In this document: one piece after another, positions 28,274 to 37,318 of the stretch
How positions within the stretch are numbered: the stretch's first letter is position 1
How the letters are laid out: each line of letters begins with the position of its first letter
Source: Pseudanabaena mucicola str. Chao 1806
Lineage (GTDB): Bacteria; Cyanobacteriota; Cyanobacteriia; Pseudanabaenales; Pseudanabaenaceae
Length of the DNA: 64,000 bases
Reading direction: 5' to 3'
NCBI RefSeq assembly: GCF_030323025.1
Contig: NZ_CP097329.1
Coordinates: forward strand, 1,705,001 to 1,769,000
Translations under genes and position numbers: made by a program
Notes under the pieces: model-generated
Database searches by the model: none
Seen by the model: only the letters and a program-made list of their open reading frames with translations
Told to the model about the DNA's origin: nothing

Positions 28274-28665
28274 ATGTTACAATGGCTCAAGCAAATTTGT
28301 CATCAGCTTAAGCAAGAACAGAGGCTGCCCAGAGGCTTCATGCTCAGATGCTTAAATTCGCAAAACAACATGGACTAGCCAAAACTCTCAGGGATAATCT
28401 TCAAGCTGCCATCACCTATTACCACAAACATTTCCATCAAATGGATTATGCTCTATTCCGTCAACAACTTTATACGATTGGCTCTGGTGTTACTGAAGTT
28501 GATCGTAAAACTTTAATTAAGCAGAGATTGTGTTGTACGGGTATGCGTTGGAAATAAAAGGGCACAAGCGTAATTTTGAGTTTAAGAGCTTTGATTTTAA
28601 CTTCAACTCGTTGGGAGCAGTTTTGGGACAGGCTCAACCAGTATGGCTTTCCACTTGATTCCTAA
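28274..28665 (+). pseudogene. ISKra4-family transposase C-terminal remnant
   Basis: One frame starts LQWLKQICHQLKQ, then shifts into AQMLKFAKQHGLAKTLRDN and IGSGVTEVDRKTLIKQRL. GMRWK is followed by an in-frame TAA near 28555 and then readable KGTSVILSLRALILTSTR and WEQFWDRLNQYGFP. These are ISKra4 C-terminal motifs. The fragment is 5'-truncated, frameshifted and nonsense-mutated. It could be the missing right part of the ISKra4 debris at 12619, but the 15-kb separation makes independent remnants equally likely. Confidence 0.8.
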
Positions 28666-28728
28666 TAATTGTATTGTATTGAGGTCGTACCCAGCGTGAT
28701 AGGGCCTTGCACCGTCACTCTTACGGTT

Positions 28729-31398
28729 TCATAGAGGAAACTGTTGGTTGATGAAGGCTTCGGCTTCGTCAACTGTTCCAATTTCACCATCTAAAACCCG
28801 ATCGCGTAAAGCCCCAAGCATCACTTGATATTGCTTACTCGGTTTGTAGCCCATCCGTTTTAGTTCCGCACCGCCGAGAGGCATTTTCCTTAAATTCCAG
28901 TCTCGGAGATAGCGATATAGCACTTTGCGTATATGTGAAGTGGCAATCACCGCTACCATTATGATTTCCAAAACATTATGATGCTCTAATAGCCGTACCA
29001 CTTGACTTGCTGACAGTTCATCGGTAATTCTTCGTAACAGGTGATCCCTTAAAGCCGAGAAATTTGCGAGGCGACGCAATCCCACTTGATTAAAATGTAA
29101 GCGCTCAGCAATCTCGACGGCATCAGTAAAGGGAGCTAACATCATTTCAAGGCGCACTTGCCACAGATGATGGCGATCAATTTCAGGATAGAACTTCGCA
29201 AAATGGTACAACCATGCACCGACTCTTTGTAATTGCTGGATTAGCTTGGGTGTAATCGTCAAACTAGGATGCAAATAATGCAATGCTCCTAATTCATCTA
29301 ACTGATAGAGAGCCTGAACCCAATAATTAGCAGTGAGTACATAATGGAATTCCTGTTTAAGGCGTGTGTTTTGATATGACCAAATCCCCTTGCGACTATA
29401 GCCCTGAACTAAATGGCTTGCGGTCTGAGCATATTCCCTTGTGCGTTGGTCAATCTGAAATCCTAAACGCACGGCAAATCTGACAGCACGAATAATTCTT
29501 GTGGGATCTTCAATAAAACTGTTAGGATGCAGAACACGAATGGTGCGATGCTCTAAGTCTTCTAAACCTCCAAAGAAATCAAGGATCTGTCCTGATTGAG
29601 CACCATTGAGCTGTAAGGCAAGGGCATTAATCGTAAAATCACGACGATAGAGATCCTGTTGAATGGAACTAGCGGCAACTTCAGGCAAGGCGGCTGGATA
29701 GGGATAGAACTCAGTGCGAGCCGTAGCAATATCAATCCACAAACCATCCGCCCAAGTCAGCGCTGAGGTTTGGAACTTACCGTGAATTTCTAGTTTTGTA
29801 TCAGGGTAGATTGCCTGTAGCGATCGCGCTAATTTCACCCCCCAGCCTTCAGGCTCATTGCCATCGGTGACGAGGGGATGATTGCCATCAACTACCAAAT
29901 CAAGATCATCGGTAGCAAGATTTAAGAGAAAGTCTCGTACCGTGCCACCTACAAGATATAGCTGCAAATTTAGGGCATCGGCAACCTTGGCGGCTTGCTG
30001 CAAAATATCCCAGTAACGCGGCGTGAGTAATTTTTGGAGTTGTACCTGCAAGCGATCGCGGACTTGGGCAATTTGTGTCGGCTCAGGGGCGAGGCGATGT
30101 AGATAGCGCAGAACATCGGTGCGGGTGACAATTCCTACCAGATTGCCACGATCAACCACAGGCAAGCGTCCAATATCCCACTTCAGCATCAAGTCTTGAA
30201 TCTCCGATAGAGATGTCTCAGGAGCGATCGCTCTGACGGTAGTTGCCATATAGCCTTTGACGGGAGCATGACCAAAGCCATGATGGAGGGCAATATCGAG
30301 ATCACGGCGGGAAATTACTCCCACCAACTGATCCAGTTCATTCACTACCGATAGCCCCGAATGCCCGTAGCGGAGCAACACACGCTGAGCATCATCAATC
30401 GTTGCCTCAGGACGAATTGTTCGCACGGGTGAGGACATGAGGGCAGATGCGGTGACGATCTTGGGCAGACGATCGCGCAAGATCTGTTTGATGTCTGCGA
30501 CTAGTCCTGCAAGATCAAAGTTCGCATCAACCACTTTTAAGGATGCCGAAGCTGCCCAAGCATGACCACCACCGCCATAGCGCTGCATCAATGTATGTAA
30601 TTGAGCAAATTCATGACGCGATCGCCCGATCAAGCTAATCCGATCAACTTGCCAAGCCACAACCATCAAAATATCGACTTCGATTAACTCCATGAGATGC
30701 TCAACCACATTGGAAAGCCCCATGAGAAAATGCTCGTAATGCAATGACCATACAGCAATGCGATAACCTTCAATGGTTTCTGTATGGTTAGGAAGTTCTG
30801 CTAAAGCCCGCGATAGAACTTCCTGCATTGGTGGGGACATCGCATAGTCAATATAGGTAGAGAGAACTCGCAAATTCACACCCTGTTGCATCAGCCATGC
30901 TAAGGCGATCGCATCCCTGGGAGTTGTATGCTCAAAGGTCAGCGAACCTGTATCCACATGCAGCCCTAGAGCGAGGGCTATAACTTCAAATGGTGTGAGA
31001 GTGATCGCTTGAGCTTGCAGACGTTCAATAATTAGAGTACAGGTAGACCCAACTGCTTCCACGCACCACAATGTCGGTTGAAAGCTCGGTTTGATATTCG
31101 TAGGATGATGATCATAGACATGGATTTCCACATTAGGCAGTTCTAACCATTTAGCAGCATTACCTAAGTAACTTGGAAATTGAGTATCCACTAAAATTAA
31201 TCGCCGAATTGCTTCGGGATGCACCGATCGCATTTCAATTAATGGGTATTCATCGCGATGCAGTGAGAGAAATTCGCGCACGGGCATTTGCATTCCACCT
31301 GTGAGAACTATTCGCGCCCCCTGATACAGACGTGCCGCCCCCACGGCAGCGCCAAGGGTGTCAAAATCTGCGGTTGCATGACAAAGAATAATATCCAT
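28729..31398 (-). CDS. DHH phosphoesterase - CBS pair - tRNA nucleotidyltransferase (CCA or CC-adding type) fusion
   Basis: 889 residues in three modules. Residues about 1-310 are a DHH domain (ADFDTLGAAVG; DHH at 96-98; YGGGGHAWAASAS). Residues about 315-435 hold two CBS repeats (VGVISRRDLD and VGIVTRTDVL). From about 475 there is a class II nucleotidyltransferase with GGTVRDFLL (Gly484) and DDLDLVVDG carrying the catalytic aspartates, then RRDFTINALA and DPTRIIRAVRFA. Such fusions are known in cyanobacteria, Aquifex and Deinococcus, where CC- and A-adding activities can be split between proteins. Sequence alone does not tell whether this adds CC, A or CCA. The start is near a potential GTG/ATG-free leader, so 31398 is well placed. 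Confidence 0.92.
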   Translation of the reverse strand: MDIILCHATADFDTLGAAVGAARLYQGARIVLTGGMQMPVREFLSLHRDEYPLIEMRSVHPEAIRRLILVDTQFPSYLGNAAKWLELPNVEIHVYDHHPTNIKPSFQPTLWCVEAVGSTCTLIIERLQAQAITLTPFEVIALALGLHVDTGSLTFEHTTPRDAIALAWLMQQGVNLRVLSTYIDYAMSPPMQEVLSRALAELPNHTETIEGYRIAVWSLHYEHFLMGLSNVVEHLMELIEVDILMVVAWQVDRISLIGRSRHEFAQLHTLMQRYGGGGHAWAASASLKVVDANFDLAGLVADIKQILRDRLPKIVTASALMSSPVRTIRPEATIDDAQRVLLRYGHSGLSVVNELDQLVGVISRRDLDIALHHGFGHAPVKGYMATTVRAIAPETSLSEIQDLMLKWDIGRLPVVDRGNLVGIVTRTDVLRYLHRLAPEPTQIAQVRDRLQVQLQKLLTPRYWDILQQAAKVADALNLQLYLVGGTVRDFLLNLATDDLDLVVDGNHPLVTDGNEPEGWGVKLARSLQAIYPDTKLEIHGKFQTSALTWADGLWIDIATARTEFYPYPAALPEVAASSIQQDLYRRDFTINALALQLNGAQSGQILDFFGGLEDLEHRTIRVLHPNSFIEDPTRIIRAVRFAVRLGFQIDQRTREYAQTASHLVQGYSRKGIWSYQNTRLKQEFHYVLTANYWVQALYQLDELGALHYLHPSLTITPKLIQQLQRVGAWLYHFAKFYPEIDRHHLWQVRLEMMLAPFTDAVEIAERLHFNQVGLRRLANFSALRDHLLRRITDELSASQVVRLLEHHNVLEIIMVAVIATSHIRKVLYRYLRDWNLRKMPLGGAELKRMGYKPSKQYQVMLGALRDRVLDGEIGTVDEAEAFINQQFPL

Positions 31399-31433
31399 AC
31401 CTTGATTTTACCTGTTCACCTCGATCTAACGTC

Positions 31434-31578
31434 ACGTCAGTTCGGGTTAAGCTGGCAAATTTTAAAAGCCCAAAAGTAAAAGCCTTGCTAAGCAAGGCTT
31501 TTACTTTTGAGCTAAGAGAGAGGGTTTGCGTAGCAAACCCTCTCTCTTAGCCCGTTTCAAATTATCCTGAACTCGCGT
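31434..31578. mobile_element. Palindromic MITE, family D copy 2, with 7-bp target duplication
   Basis: A 145-bp element with termini ACGTCAGTTCGGG and ACGCGAGTTC(A)GG. It is flanked by TAACGTC at 31427-31433 and 31579-31585. The internal hairpins are those of copy 1 at 1837. It lies just upstream of the DHH-CBS gene. Confidence 0.85.
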
Positions 31579-31628
31579 TAACGTCAGGTTCTGTCATGAA
31601 ATAAATTACAGAGTGAACAACTCAATCA

Positions 31629-31692
31629 AGCAATCTAGAAATTGTGTTGCACGCAACACAATTTCTAAAAAAAATTACTTTGCAGCACTACC
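31629..31692 (+). repeat. Palindromic repeat, family B copy 3 (shortened core)
   Basis: AAATTGTGTTGC is directly followed by its complement, so the GC-rich loop seen in other copies is missing. The right side matches the family (CTAAAAAAAATTACTTTGC, then AGCACTACC). It ends about 20 bp from the Pvc16-like gene's stop codon and may terminate that transcript. Confidence 0.65.
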
Positions 31693-31712
31693 AAACTAAC
31701 CATCATTCAAGT

Positions 31713-32975
31713 TTAGGCGATCGCAATTTTAGGGCTGTTATACCAGTTGTAGGTTGGACTATCAGGATAATCATCAACACCCAGCCTACTCTCCGCACCA
31801 TCAATCCTTATGCGTACTAAATACTCACCCGCCTTGACATTACTAATCGGAACCTCAATCGTTGAACTTGGACTTGATAAAGGTGGACGATCAAACATAT
31901 AGACACTGGGAGATTCTATTGTCCATTCATTCAGCGCTATAATCACTTTCTGTTTCTCTCTCACTAAAACATCTAACTGAACGGCTAACACGGCTGATCG
32001 CAAATGCTCCTCTACATCTTCTACACTTTGCACCGATAGATTGATAATTGTTGGACAAAGAACAAAAGGCAATACGTTAGAAGTAACTGTATTAGTCATC
32101 AAAGGCGAAGTGCTTTCTAGACGATGTACTACCTGCAAACTTTGCACCCCAGCTTGGAGCATCGGAAAAGGAGTATTACTTAACGAAAAAGTAATTTCGC
32201 GTTCCTTAACCTCCATAGGTGTAATTACCAAATCGCCAATATGAATTTCTACAGTTTGGCTTTGGAGATTTCTTCCCCGAATCGTCAGTACACTACTAAT
32301 AGAGATCGGTTCAAAGCGACTACCCTGAACCATCACCTGATCAAGATGCGGGGATGCAGGAAATGGCACAATCCCTGCGGGGGAAGTATCACGCACAGGT
32401 AGCGATCGCTGAAAGTTTTCGCGACCTTCGACAATCACCAGACAAGCCCGATAAGCAACAGATAAAACATAGGGAACTTGATAAAACACTGACCAAGCTT
32501 TAGACAGATCTTCTAAAGAGATATCTACAGGCGCGACAGTCACTTGTTGAATCTGATCTGCCAAATCTGATTCTGCTAAAAATGGGAAAGTAGGATCATT
32601 ACAAGTAGAACGAATTAAATCAGATGTCAGGATTCGCTTATCAGTAAGAGTACTAATTACACTCCCTAAAACCCTTTGTGGTTGCAGTTCCGCATCACTA
32701 CCATAGCAACTCATCATGTAATAGAGATCGATCGCCACCTGACGATTGAGGGGATTGCCCTTCGCTCGATTTGATGCTGAATCATAATTAGCCAGTGCAG
32801 GATTACTCGTCACTTGATATAAGAAAATATTGACCCCCACCTCTGGCGCACCCGTAGAAATCCCCCCAGGCGGTAAAGTCGTAGCTCTAGCACCCTCAAT
32901 ATCTTGCTGAATGACAGATTGCAAAATTCTTTGTAATGTGGCTGTAACCGTAGCGATCGCTAAATAATTACTCAT
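31713..32975 (-). CDS. Pvc16/DUF4255 family protein of a contractile injection system
   Basis: 420 residues. The N-terminal 200 residues match the DUF4255 (Pvc16 N-terminal) fold: VTATLQRILQSVIQQDIEGA, then GVNIFLYQVTSNPAL and VAIDLYYMMSCYGSD. In related particles this protein caps or terminates the sheath-tube distal end. The C-terminal 200 residues look beta-rich with IPT/TIG-like sequence (ISSVLTIRGRNLQSQTVEIH). Its start codon overlaps the end of the response regulator gene by 8 bp (ATGAGTAA), so the two are translationally coupled. The sheath and tube genes run the opposite way from a shared upstream region. Confidence 0.85.
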   Translation of the reverse strand: MSNYLAIATVTATLQRILQSVIQQDIEGARATTLPPGGISTGAPEVGVNIFLYQVTSNPALANYDSASNRAKGNPLNRQVAIDLYYMMSCYGSDAELQPQRVLGSVISTLTDKRILTSDLIRSTCNDPTFPFLAESDLADQIQQVTVAPVDISLEDLSKAWSVFYQVPYVLSVAYRACLVIVEGRENFQRSLPVRDTSPAGIVPFPASPHLDQVMVQGSRFEPISISSVLTIRGRNLQSQTVEIHIGDLVITPMEVKEREITFSLSNTPFPMLQAGVQSLQVVHRLESTSPLMTNTVTSNVLPFVLCPTIINLSVQSVEDVEEHLRSAVLAVQLDVLVREKQKVIIALNEWTIESPSVYMFDRPPLSSPSSTIEVPISNVKAGEYLVRIRIDGAESRLGVDDYPDSPTYNWYNSPKIAIA

Positions 32976-33666
32976 CTGTACCTACCAAACCTAACTTCAA
33001 AGCCTTGACAATTGCCTGAGTGCGACTAGTCACTCCTAACTTTTCAAACACACTAGTGAGATGGGCTTTCACCGTCGCTATCGATACATGCAAATAGCGA
33101 GAAATCTCCTCATTCGAGGCTCCCTTAATTAACCAGTTCAATACCTCTTGCTCGCGATCAGTTAAATGAATTGGGCAATGCCCCTGTAGCGATCGCCCTG
33201 CATAGAAATGAAAAATCCGAAAGAAACTGGTAGCAATATCAGGCGGCAAGAAAATTTCGTCATTCATAACTGTGGAAATTGCATCATACAACTGACTACC
33301 AATGCGATCCTTTGCCACATAGCCTCGCGCACCCAACTGCATTGCTCGAAATACCAACTCATCTTCACGATGTGCTGATAAGATCAAAGCCTTACCATGA
33401 TAATCCAATTTCTTTAAATCCATAAGTACTTTCAGTCCACTGTCTTCAGATAATTCCAAAGCTAACTTCACATCTAAAAGTATCAGTGCAGGCTTCTGTT
33501 CAATCACCAGCTTGATTGCTTGTTCGCTAGAGGTAGCCTCTCCCACAATCTGAAATTGGAGATAGCAATCATCACTATAAAAGCTCAGCAGTGTGTGTAA
33601 ACCTCTCCGAAAAATAGAGTCATTTTCTACTAATAAAACTGATACTACCTGAGCCGTTGTTGTCAT
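32968..33666 (-). CDS. NarL/LuxR-family response regulator coupled to the injection-system locus
   Basis: 232 residues. The receiver domain has acidic Glu14 and Asp16, phosphoacceptor Asp65 (LILLDVKLAL) and the switch region (LILSAHRED, GARGYVAKD). The C-terminal GerE-type helix-turn-helix reads LTDREQEVLNWL, then SNEEISRYLHVSIATVKAHL. It would bind DNA once phosphorylated by a histidine kinase that is not in this window. Position in front of the Pvc16-like gene and divergent from the sheath gene makes it the likely local regulator of particle production (inference). Confidence 0.93.
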   Translation of the reverse strand: MTTTAQVVSVLLVENDSIFRRGLHTLLSFYSDDCYLQFQIVGEATSSEQAIKLVIEQKPALILLDVKLALELSEDSGLKVLMDLKKLDYHGKALILSAHREDELVFRAMQLGARGYVAKDRIGSQLYDAISTVMNDEIFLPPDIATSFFRIFHFYAGRSLQGHCPIHLTDREQEVLNWLIKGASNEEISRYLHVSIATVKAHLTSVFEKLGVTSRTQAIVKALKLGLVGTDE

Positions 33667-34089
33667 ATATCATTCTTTTGATTTCTTACCAGTAACAATA
33701 AAAACTTATTCAAACAACTTAAGTAGGTAAATAAACTTAGTTAAGCATTGAGCATGAACAAGAACTAAATAAAAATTAATGCTAAAGCCTAAATAATAAA
33801 GAAATATTGCGATAATCAACTCTTTGCTAGCAAAGTTTACGAGGTCTATTTCAAGTCATCTTCAGTATCAAGTAATAACGTTATACAGATTCAAATTAAT
33901 CAAATAAACCTCCCTAATCCTTAGCATTTGTTAACAGAACCTTTATTATTTCTTAGCAATTAAATTTGGCTTAACTTCAAGAACTTTTGAGCTATCTCAT
34001 TTTAGTAAAAGTATAGACTAAAGTCTAATAACCCTTAACTGTAATCCTGCCTAATGTATACCTCTATAGACATAGTTAAAGGGTGGCAT
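33667..34089. promoter_or_regulatory. Divergent control region between the response regulator and sheath genes
   Basis: 423 bp, AT-rich, without a credible gene. CTTTGCTAGCAAAG at 33822-33835 is a perfect 14-bp palindrome roughly mid-way between the two start codons and is the best candidate operator. The first in-frame ATG at 34054 is treated as upstream of the true sheath start. Confidence 0.5.
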
Positions 34090-35799
34090 ATGGCACTAGA
34101 CTACTTCGCCCCGGGCGTATACGTCGAAGAGGTTGATAAAGGCAGTCGTCCGATTGAAGGGATCAGCCTGAGTGTGGCGGGATTTATTGGATTTACAGAA
34201 GATGTGCGCGGTGATGCGGAACTATTCAAACCGATGATGGTGACATCATGGGATCAATATCGTGAATATTTCGCGGCTCCTGGTTCTGACGGATTTACTG
34301 ACTTCGATGCTTACTTACCCTTTGCCGTTAGCGGTTGGTTTGTCAATGGCGGTGGTCGCTGTTGGGTAACGAGCATTGGTACAAAATTACCTGGTTCAAC
34401 TCCTCCAACTCCAGAAGCAACGGCTCTACGAATCGGCACATCCAACAATAAACCCGCATTGATGTTTAACATCAAGCCTGCCGATGCCTCTGAAAGTCAA
34501 TTAGCTTTGCCATCCTCAGGCGATCGCCTCAAGGTGATCATCCAAGAAAGTACGCCCAAGCCTTTACCTGCTGATGCACCTGATGATGCAGAGCCACCTT
34601 TAAATACTGGTGAATTTTTCAATGTTGTCGTCGTTCGTGGTGGACAGGAGCTCGAAAGATTCGAGAATGTCTCCATGAATCCACAGGTTGCCCCAGAAGT
34701 TGCCGACTATGTTGTCACAGCGATCGCTGATTCTGAGTATGTCACCATCGCTGATATCTCCACCAGTGGACAGCCACTCTCCCGTCGTCCTGCCAATGGA
34801 GCCTATGAAATTGCTCCTCCTCCTTACATCTCCTCAATTGATCGCTTTGCCCGCGATCTCCTAGGACAAAGGGATGATCGCACAGGCATCCAAGGCATGT
34901 TTGAAATCGATGAAACGGCAATGATTGCCTGCCCCGACCTCATGCGCGTCTACGAAGCAGGACTAATCGATATCGATCAAGTCCACGGGGTCATGGAAAT
35001 GATGCTCAGTATGTGCGAGAACTCCTTCCCAGGTCCTGCCTTCCGCATGGCAGTCATCGATCCCCCACCGATCAAACCCTCTAAGGGCATGGAAGCAGTC
35101 CCTCCCGATCGCCAAAAGCCTCAAGACGTAGCTCAATGGTTGAGTATGTTCAATCGTCGCTCCATGTTTGGCGCACTCTACTATCCTTGGATCAAGGTTG
35201 CCAACCCCCGCAAAGGTGGCAAGCCCTCCTACGTTCCTCCCTGCGGTCACATCATGGGTCTCTGGTGTCGCACCGACCAATCACGGGGTATTTTCAAAGC
35301 TCCTGCTAACGACACCCCCAGAGGTGTACTTGGCTTAGCCTACGAGACCAATATGCGTGAGCAAGAACTCTTGAACCCCATTGGCATCAACTGTATCCGC
35401 AACTTTGCCAGCTATAATCGTGGCTTCAAAGTTTGGGGCGCACGTACCTTGGTCGAACCAGACAATATCCAATGGCGCTACATCAGCGTCCGCCGCTTGA
35501 TTAGCTATATCGAGAAATCGATTGAAATTGGTACTCAATGGGTTGTCTTTGAACCTAATGACACTGACCTTTGGGCAAGAGTCTCTCGCACAGTCAGCAA
35601 CTTCCTCGAAGGACTTTGGCGTAATGGCGCATTGTTTGGCGGTGCAGCCTCTGAAGCGTTTTATGTCAAATGCGATGCCTCGATCAATACCAACGAAACA
35701 ATGATGATGGGTCGTCTATTTATCGAAGTTGGTATTTGTCCCGTCCGACCTGCTGAATTTGTGATTTTCCGAGTCAGCCAGTGGTCGCCTAATAGCTAA
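34090..35799 (+). CDS. Contractile tail sheath protein (injection system / phage-tail-like)
   Basis: 569 residues from the ATG at 34090. This start is preferred over 34054 because AAGGGTGG lies just upstream and because MALDYFAPGVYVEEVDKGSR is the normal N-terminus of this sheath family. Conserved blocks include SVAGFIGFTED, the C-terminal GARTLVEPDNIQWRYISVRR and SYIEKSIEIGTQWVVFEPND. Sheath subunits form the outer cylinder that contracts to drive the tube through a target membrane. A terminator-like hairpin follows the gene, so sheath mRNA may be made in excess over the downstream tube genes. Confidence 0.95.
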   Translation: MALDYFAPGVYVEEVDKGSRPIEGISLSVAGFIGFTEDVRGDAELFKPMMVTSWDQYREYFAAPGSDGFTDFDAYLPFAVSGWFVNGGGRCWVTSIGTKLPGSTPPTPEATALRIGTSNNKPALMFNIKPADASESQLALPSSGDRLKVIIQESTPKPLPADAPDDAEPPLNTGEFFNVVVVRGGQELERFENVSMNPQVAPEVADYVVTAIADSEYVTIADISTSGQPLSRRPANGAYEIAPPPYISSIDRFARDLLGQRDDRTGIQGMFEIDETAMIACPDLMRVYEAGLIDIDQVHGVMEMMLSMCENSFPGPAFRMAVIDPPPIKPSKGMEAVPPDRQKPQDVAQWLSMFNRRSMFGALYYPWIKVANPRKGGKPSYVPPCGHIMGLWCRTDQSRGIFKAPANDTPRGVLGLAYETNMREQELLNPIGINCIRNFASYNRGFKVWGARTLVEPDNIQWRYISVRRLISYIEKSIEIGTQWVVFEPNDTDLWARVSRTVSNFLEGLWRNGALFGGAASEAFYVKCDASINTNETMMMGRLFIEVGICPVRPAEFVIFRVSQWSPNS

Positions 35800-35806
35800 G
35801 TTTGCA

Positions 35807-35835
35807 GAAAAGAGAACCTTCATGGTTCTCTTTTT
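35807..35835 (+). terminator. Terminator after the sheath gene
   Basis: AAAAGAGAACC pairs with GGTTCTCTTTT around a short loop and runs into a T stretch. It begins 8 bases after the sheath stop codon. The following 230 bp up to the tube gene hold no coding signal and probably carry a second promoter. Confidence 0.85.
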
Positions 35836-36065
35836 GCCACATAAGGCGATTTATGTAGAGAGTTATGTGACTATATTTATTGCTTTCTTAAGATTTATGC
35901 TTTGATTCTCTTGCAGCCATAGTTTTTGATTTTAAAATTACTAATTAAGATATTTGGTAATCGTCAAATATCTTATTAGCAAATCAACTACAGCATAGGA
36001 TACTCGATAACTCAACTATCATTCAGCGCAGTAACAAGTAATAACCCAAAGTTCAAGGAGGAAGA

Positions 36066-36539
36066 ATGGCTGATCTAATACCAATTCCTACTAGTCGATA
36101 CTATGTAGAATTTGATGGATTGACGGACAAATTAATTAAAAGTGTTTCTGAGGTAACCTTCACAGGCCAGACCGCAGGGCATGAAAAGCCCCTTGCATCT
36201 ACGAAAGGTGGTAAGACTCTCTGGCAAAGTACTTCATCAGGATTTGAAGAGAACCCTAACGTTACCATTGAAGTTTATGTCACTGAAGGAGACATGGATT
36301 TTTACAATTGGATGTTGAACACCATGCCTAAGAGTGAAGGTGGTCAAGGGAAATGGGCTTCCAATCGAAAAAATGGCTCAATCGTTGCCTATGACAGCGA
36401 AGACAATGAAGTAATTCGTTGGAATCTCATCAAATGTTGGATTAAATCCTACAAAGTGAGCGATTTGAATTCTGAAAGTAAGGACTTAGCAGTGGAAACC
36501 TATGAAATTATTGCTGAGCAGATCAACCGTATCAAGTAG
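36066..36539 (+). CDS. Tail tube protein, paralogue 1 (T4 gp19-like)
   Basis: 157 residues. The N-terminus IPIPTSRYYVEFDGLTDKLI and the later EVYVTEGDMDFYNWML, then RWNLIKCWIKSYKVSDLNSE, match the gp19/conserved tail-tube family that forms the inner tube of contractile systems. The ribosome-binding site AAGGAGGA lies just before the start at 36066. It is followed after 68 bp by a second tube-like gene of identical length. The two differ strongly in sequence, so they probably form different tube segments or the baseplate-proximal ring. Confidence 0.85.
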   Translation: MADLIPIPTSRYYVEFDGLTDKLIKSVSEVTFTGQTAGHEKPLASTKGGKTLWQSTSSGFEENPNVTIEVYVTEGDMDFYNWMLNTMPKSEGGQGKWASNRKNGSIVAYDSEDNEVIRWNLIKCWIKSYKVSDLNSESKDLAVETYEIIAEQINRIK

Positions 36540-36607
36540 AGCAAAGGTCATCTGACAATTAATTAAGCTCGATGACACAGACTATAAAATTTTGAGGTCA
36601 AGAAACT

Positions 36608-37081
36608 ATGGCAAAAGGTGAAGTTTTAGCTTGCTCTAAGTACAGTTTTGAGCTGGGTAAGTACCCCGACTTAGTGATCAAAAGCGTGAGTGGTATCAGT
36701 TCTACTTTGCAAACGGCTGGCGATTCTAAGTCCTATGGAGTCACCAAAGGGGCTAAATCAGTGATTCAAGCAACCGTAACAGGTGTAACTAATAGCAAAG
36801 TTACTGTCGAATTTGTCTGTACAGTAGGGGACGATCGCCTCATCAGATGGTACAGTGCCTCCCATACCGAGCCTCTTGGTGGTGGTGGTACAGGAACCAA
36901 AGGGGAAAGGGATACAGCCACAATTACTCTTTACAATCAAGGTGGTGAAGCTGCAGCAGTTTGGGAACTGAAAGGAGTCATGCCAGCCAGTTACAAATCC
37001 ATTAAACTAGAGGCAGGTGCAGAAGGTTTAGCTACGGAAACAATTGAATTTGTGTATGAAGCTTTACATCGCACCAAATAA
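36608..37081 (+). CDS. Tail tube protein, paralogue 2
   Basis: 157 residues. The pattern SKYSFELGKYPDLVIKSVSG, then VTVEFVCTVGDDRLIRWYSA and PASYKSIKLEAGAEGLATET, parallels the first tube protein along its whole length. It lacks the longer loops of typical gp19. It is co-directional with paralogue 1 and probably co-transcribed. Two repeat elements (37121-37202 and 37226-37318) separate it from paralogue 3 and may break the operon. Confidence 0.75.
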   Translation: MAKGEVLACSKYSFELGKYPDLVIKSVSGISSTLQTAGDSKSYGVTKGAKSVIQATVTGVTNSKVTVEFVCTVGDDRLIRWYSASHTEPLGGGGTGTKGERDTATITLYNQGGEAAAVWELKGVMPASYKSIKLEAGAEGLATETIEFVYEALHRTK

Positions 37082-37120
37082 TTCAGCGCTTTGCGCTTAC
37101 TTTAAACCCAGAAATATTTT

Positions 37121-37202
37121 TGATAGTCAGACAATGTAATTGTGTTGCGGGCGCTTCGTGCCCGCAACACAATTACTAAAAAATTACCTTGCAGCACTAC
37201 CA
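37121..37202 (+). repeat. Palindromic repeat, family B copy 4, between tube genes
   Basis: The unit begins TGATAGTCAGACAATG and ends CAGCACTACCA. The core is AATTGTGTTGCGGGCG, CTTCGTG loop, then the complement. It lies 40 bp after the stop of tube paralogue 2. Confidence 0.8.
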
Positions 37203-37225
37203 TATTTCTGAACTCAAAGCTTAAA

Positions 37226-37318
37226 TAGGACTTACGCATTGGGTAGACGTGGTGCGGACGTAGCCCGCACCACATCTACCTCAAGCCTAATAAATTCGTT
37301 CGGTTTGCGTAAGTCCTA
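37226..37318. repeat. 93-bp repeat with GGACTTACGC termini (family C)
   Basis: It begins TAGGACTTACGC and ends GCGTAAGTCCTA, a perfect 12-bp terminal inverted repeat. An inner stem pairs GTAGACGTGGTGCGG with CCGCACCACATCTAC. It ends 13 bp before the start of tube paralogue 3. The same terminal motif occurs singly at 18467 and, diverged, at 44109. Confidence 0.75.
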
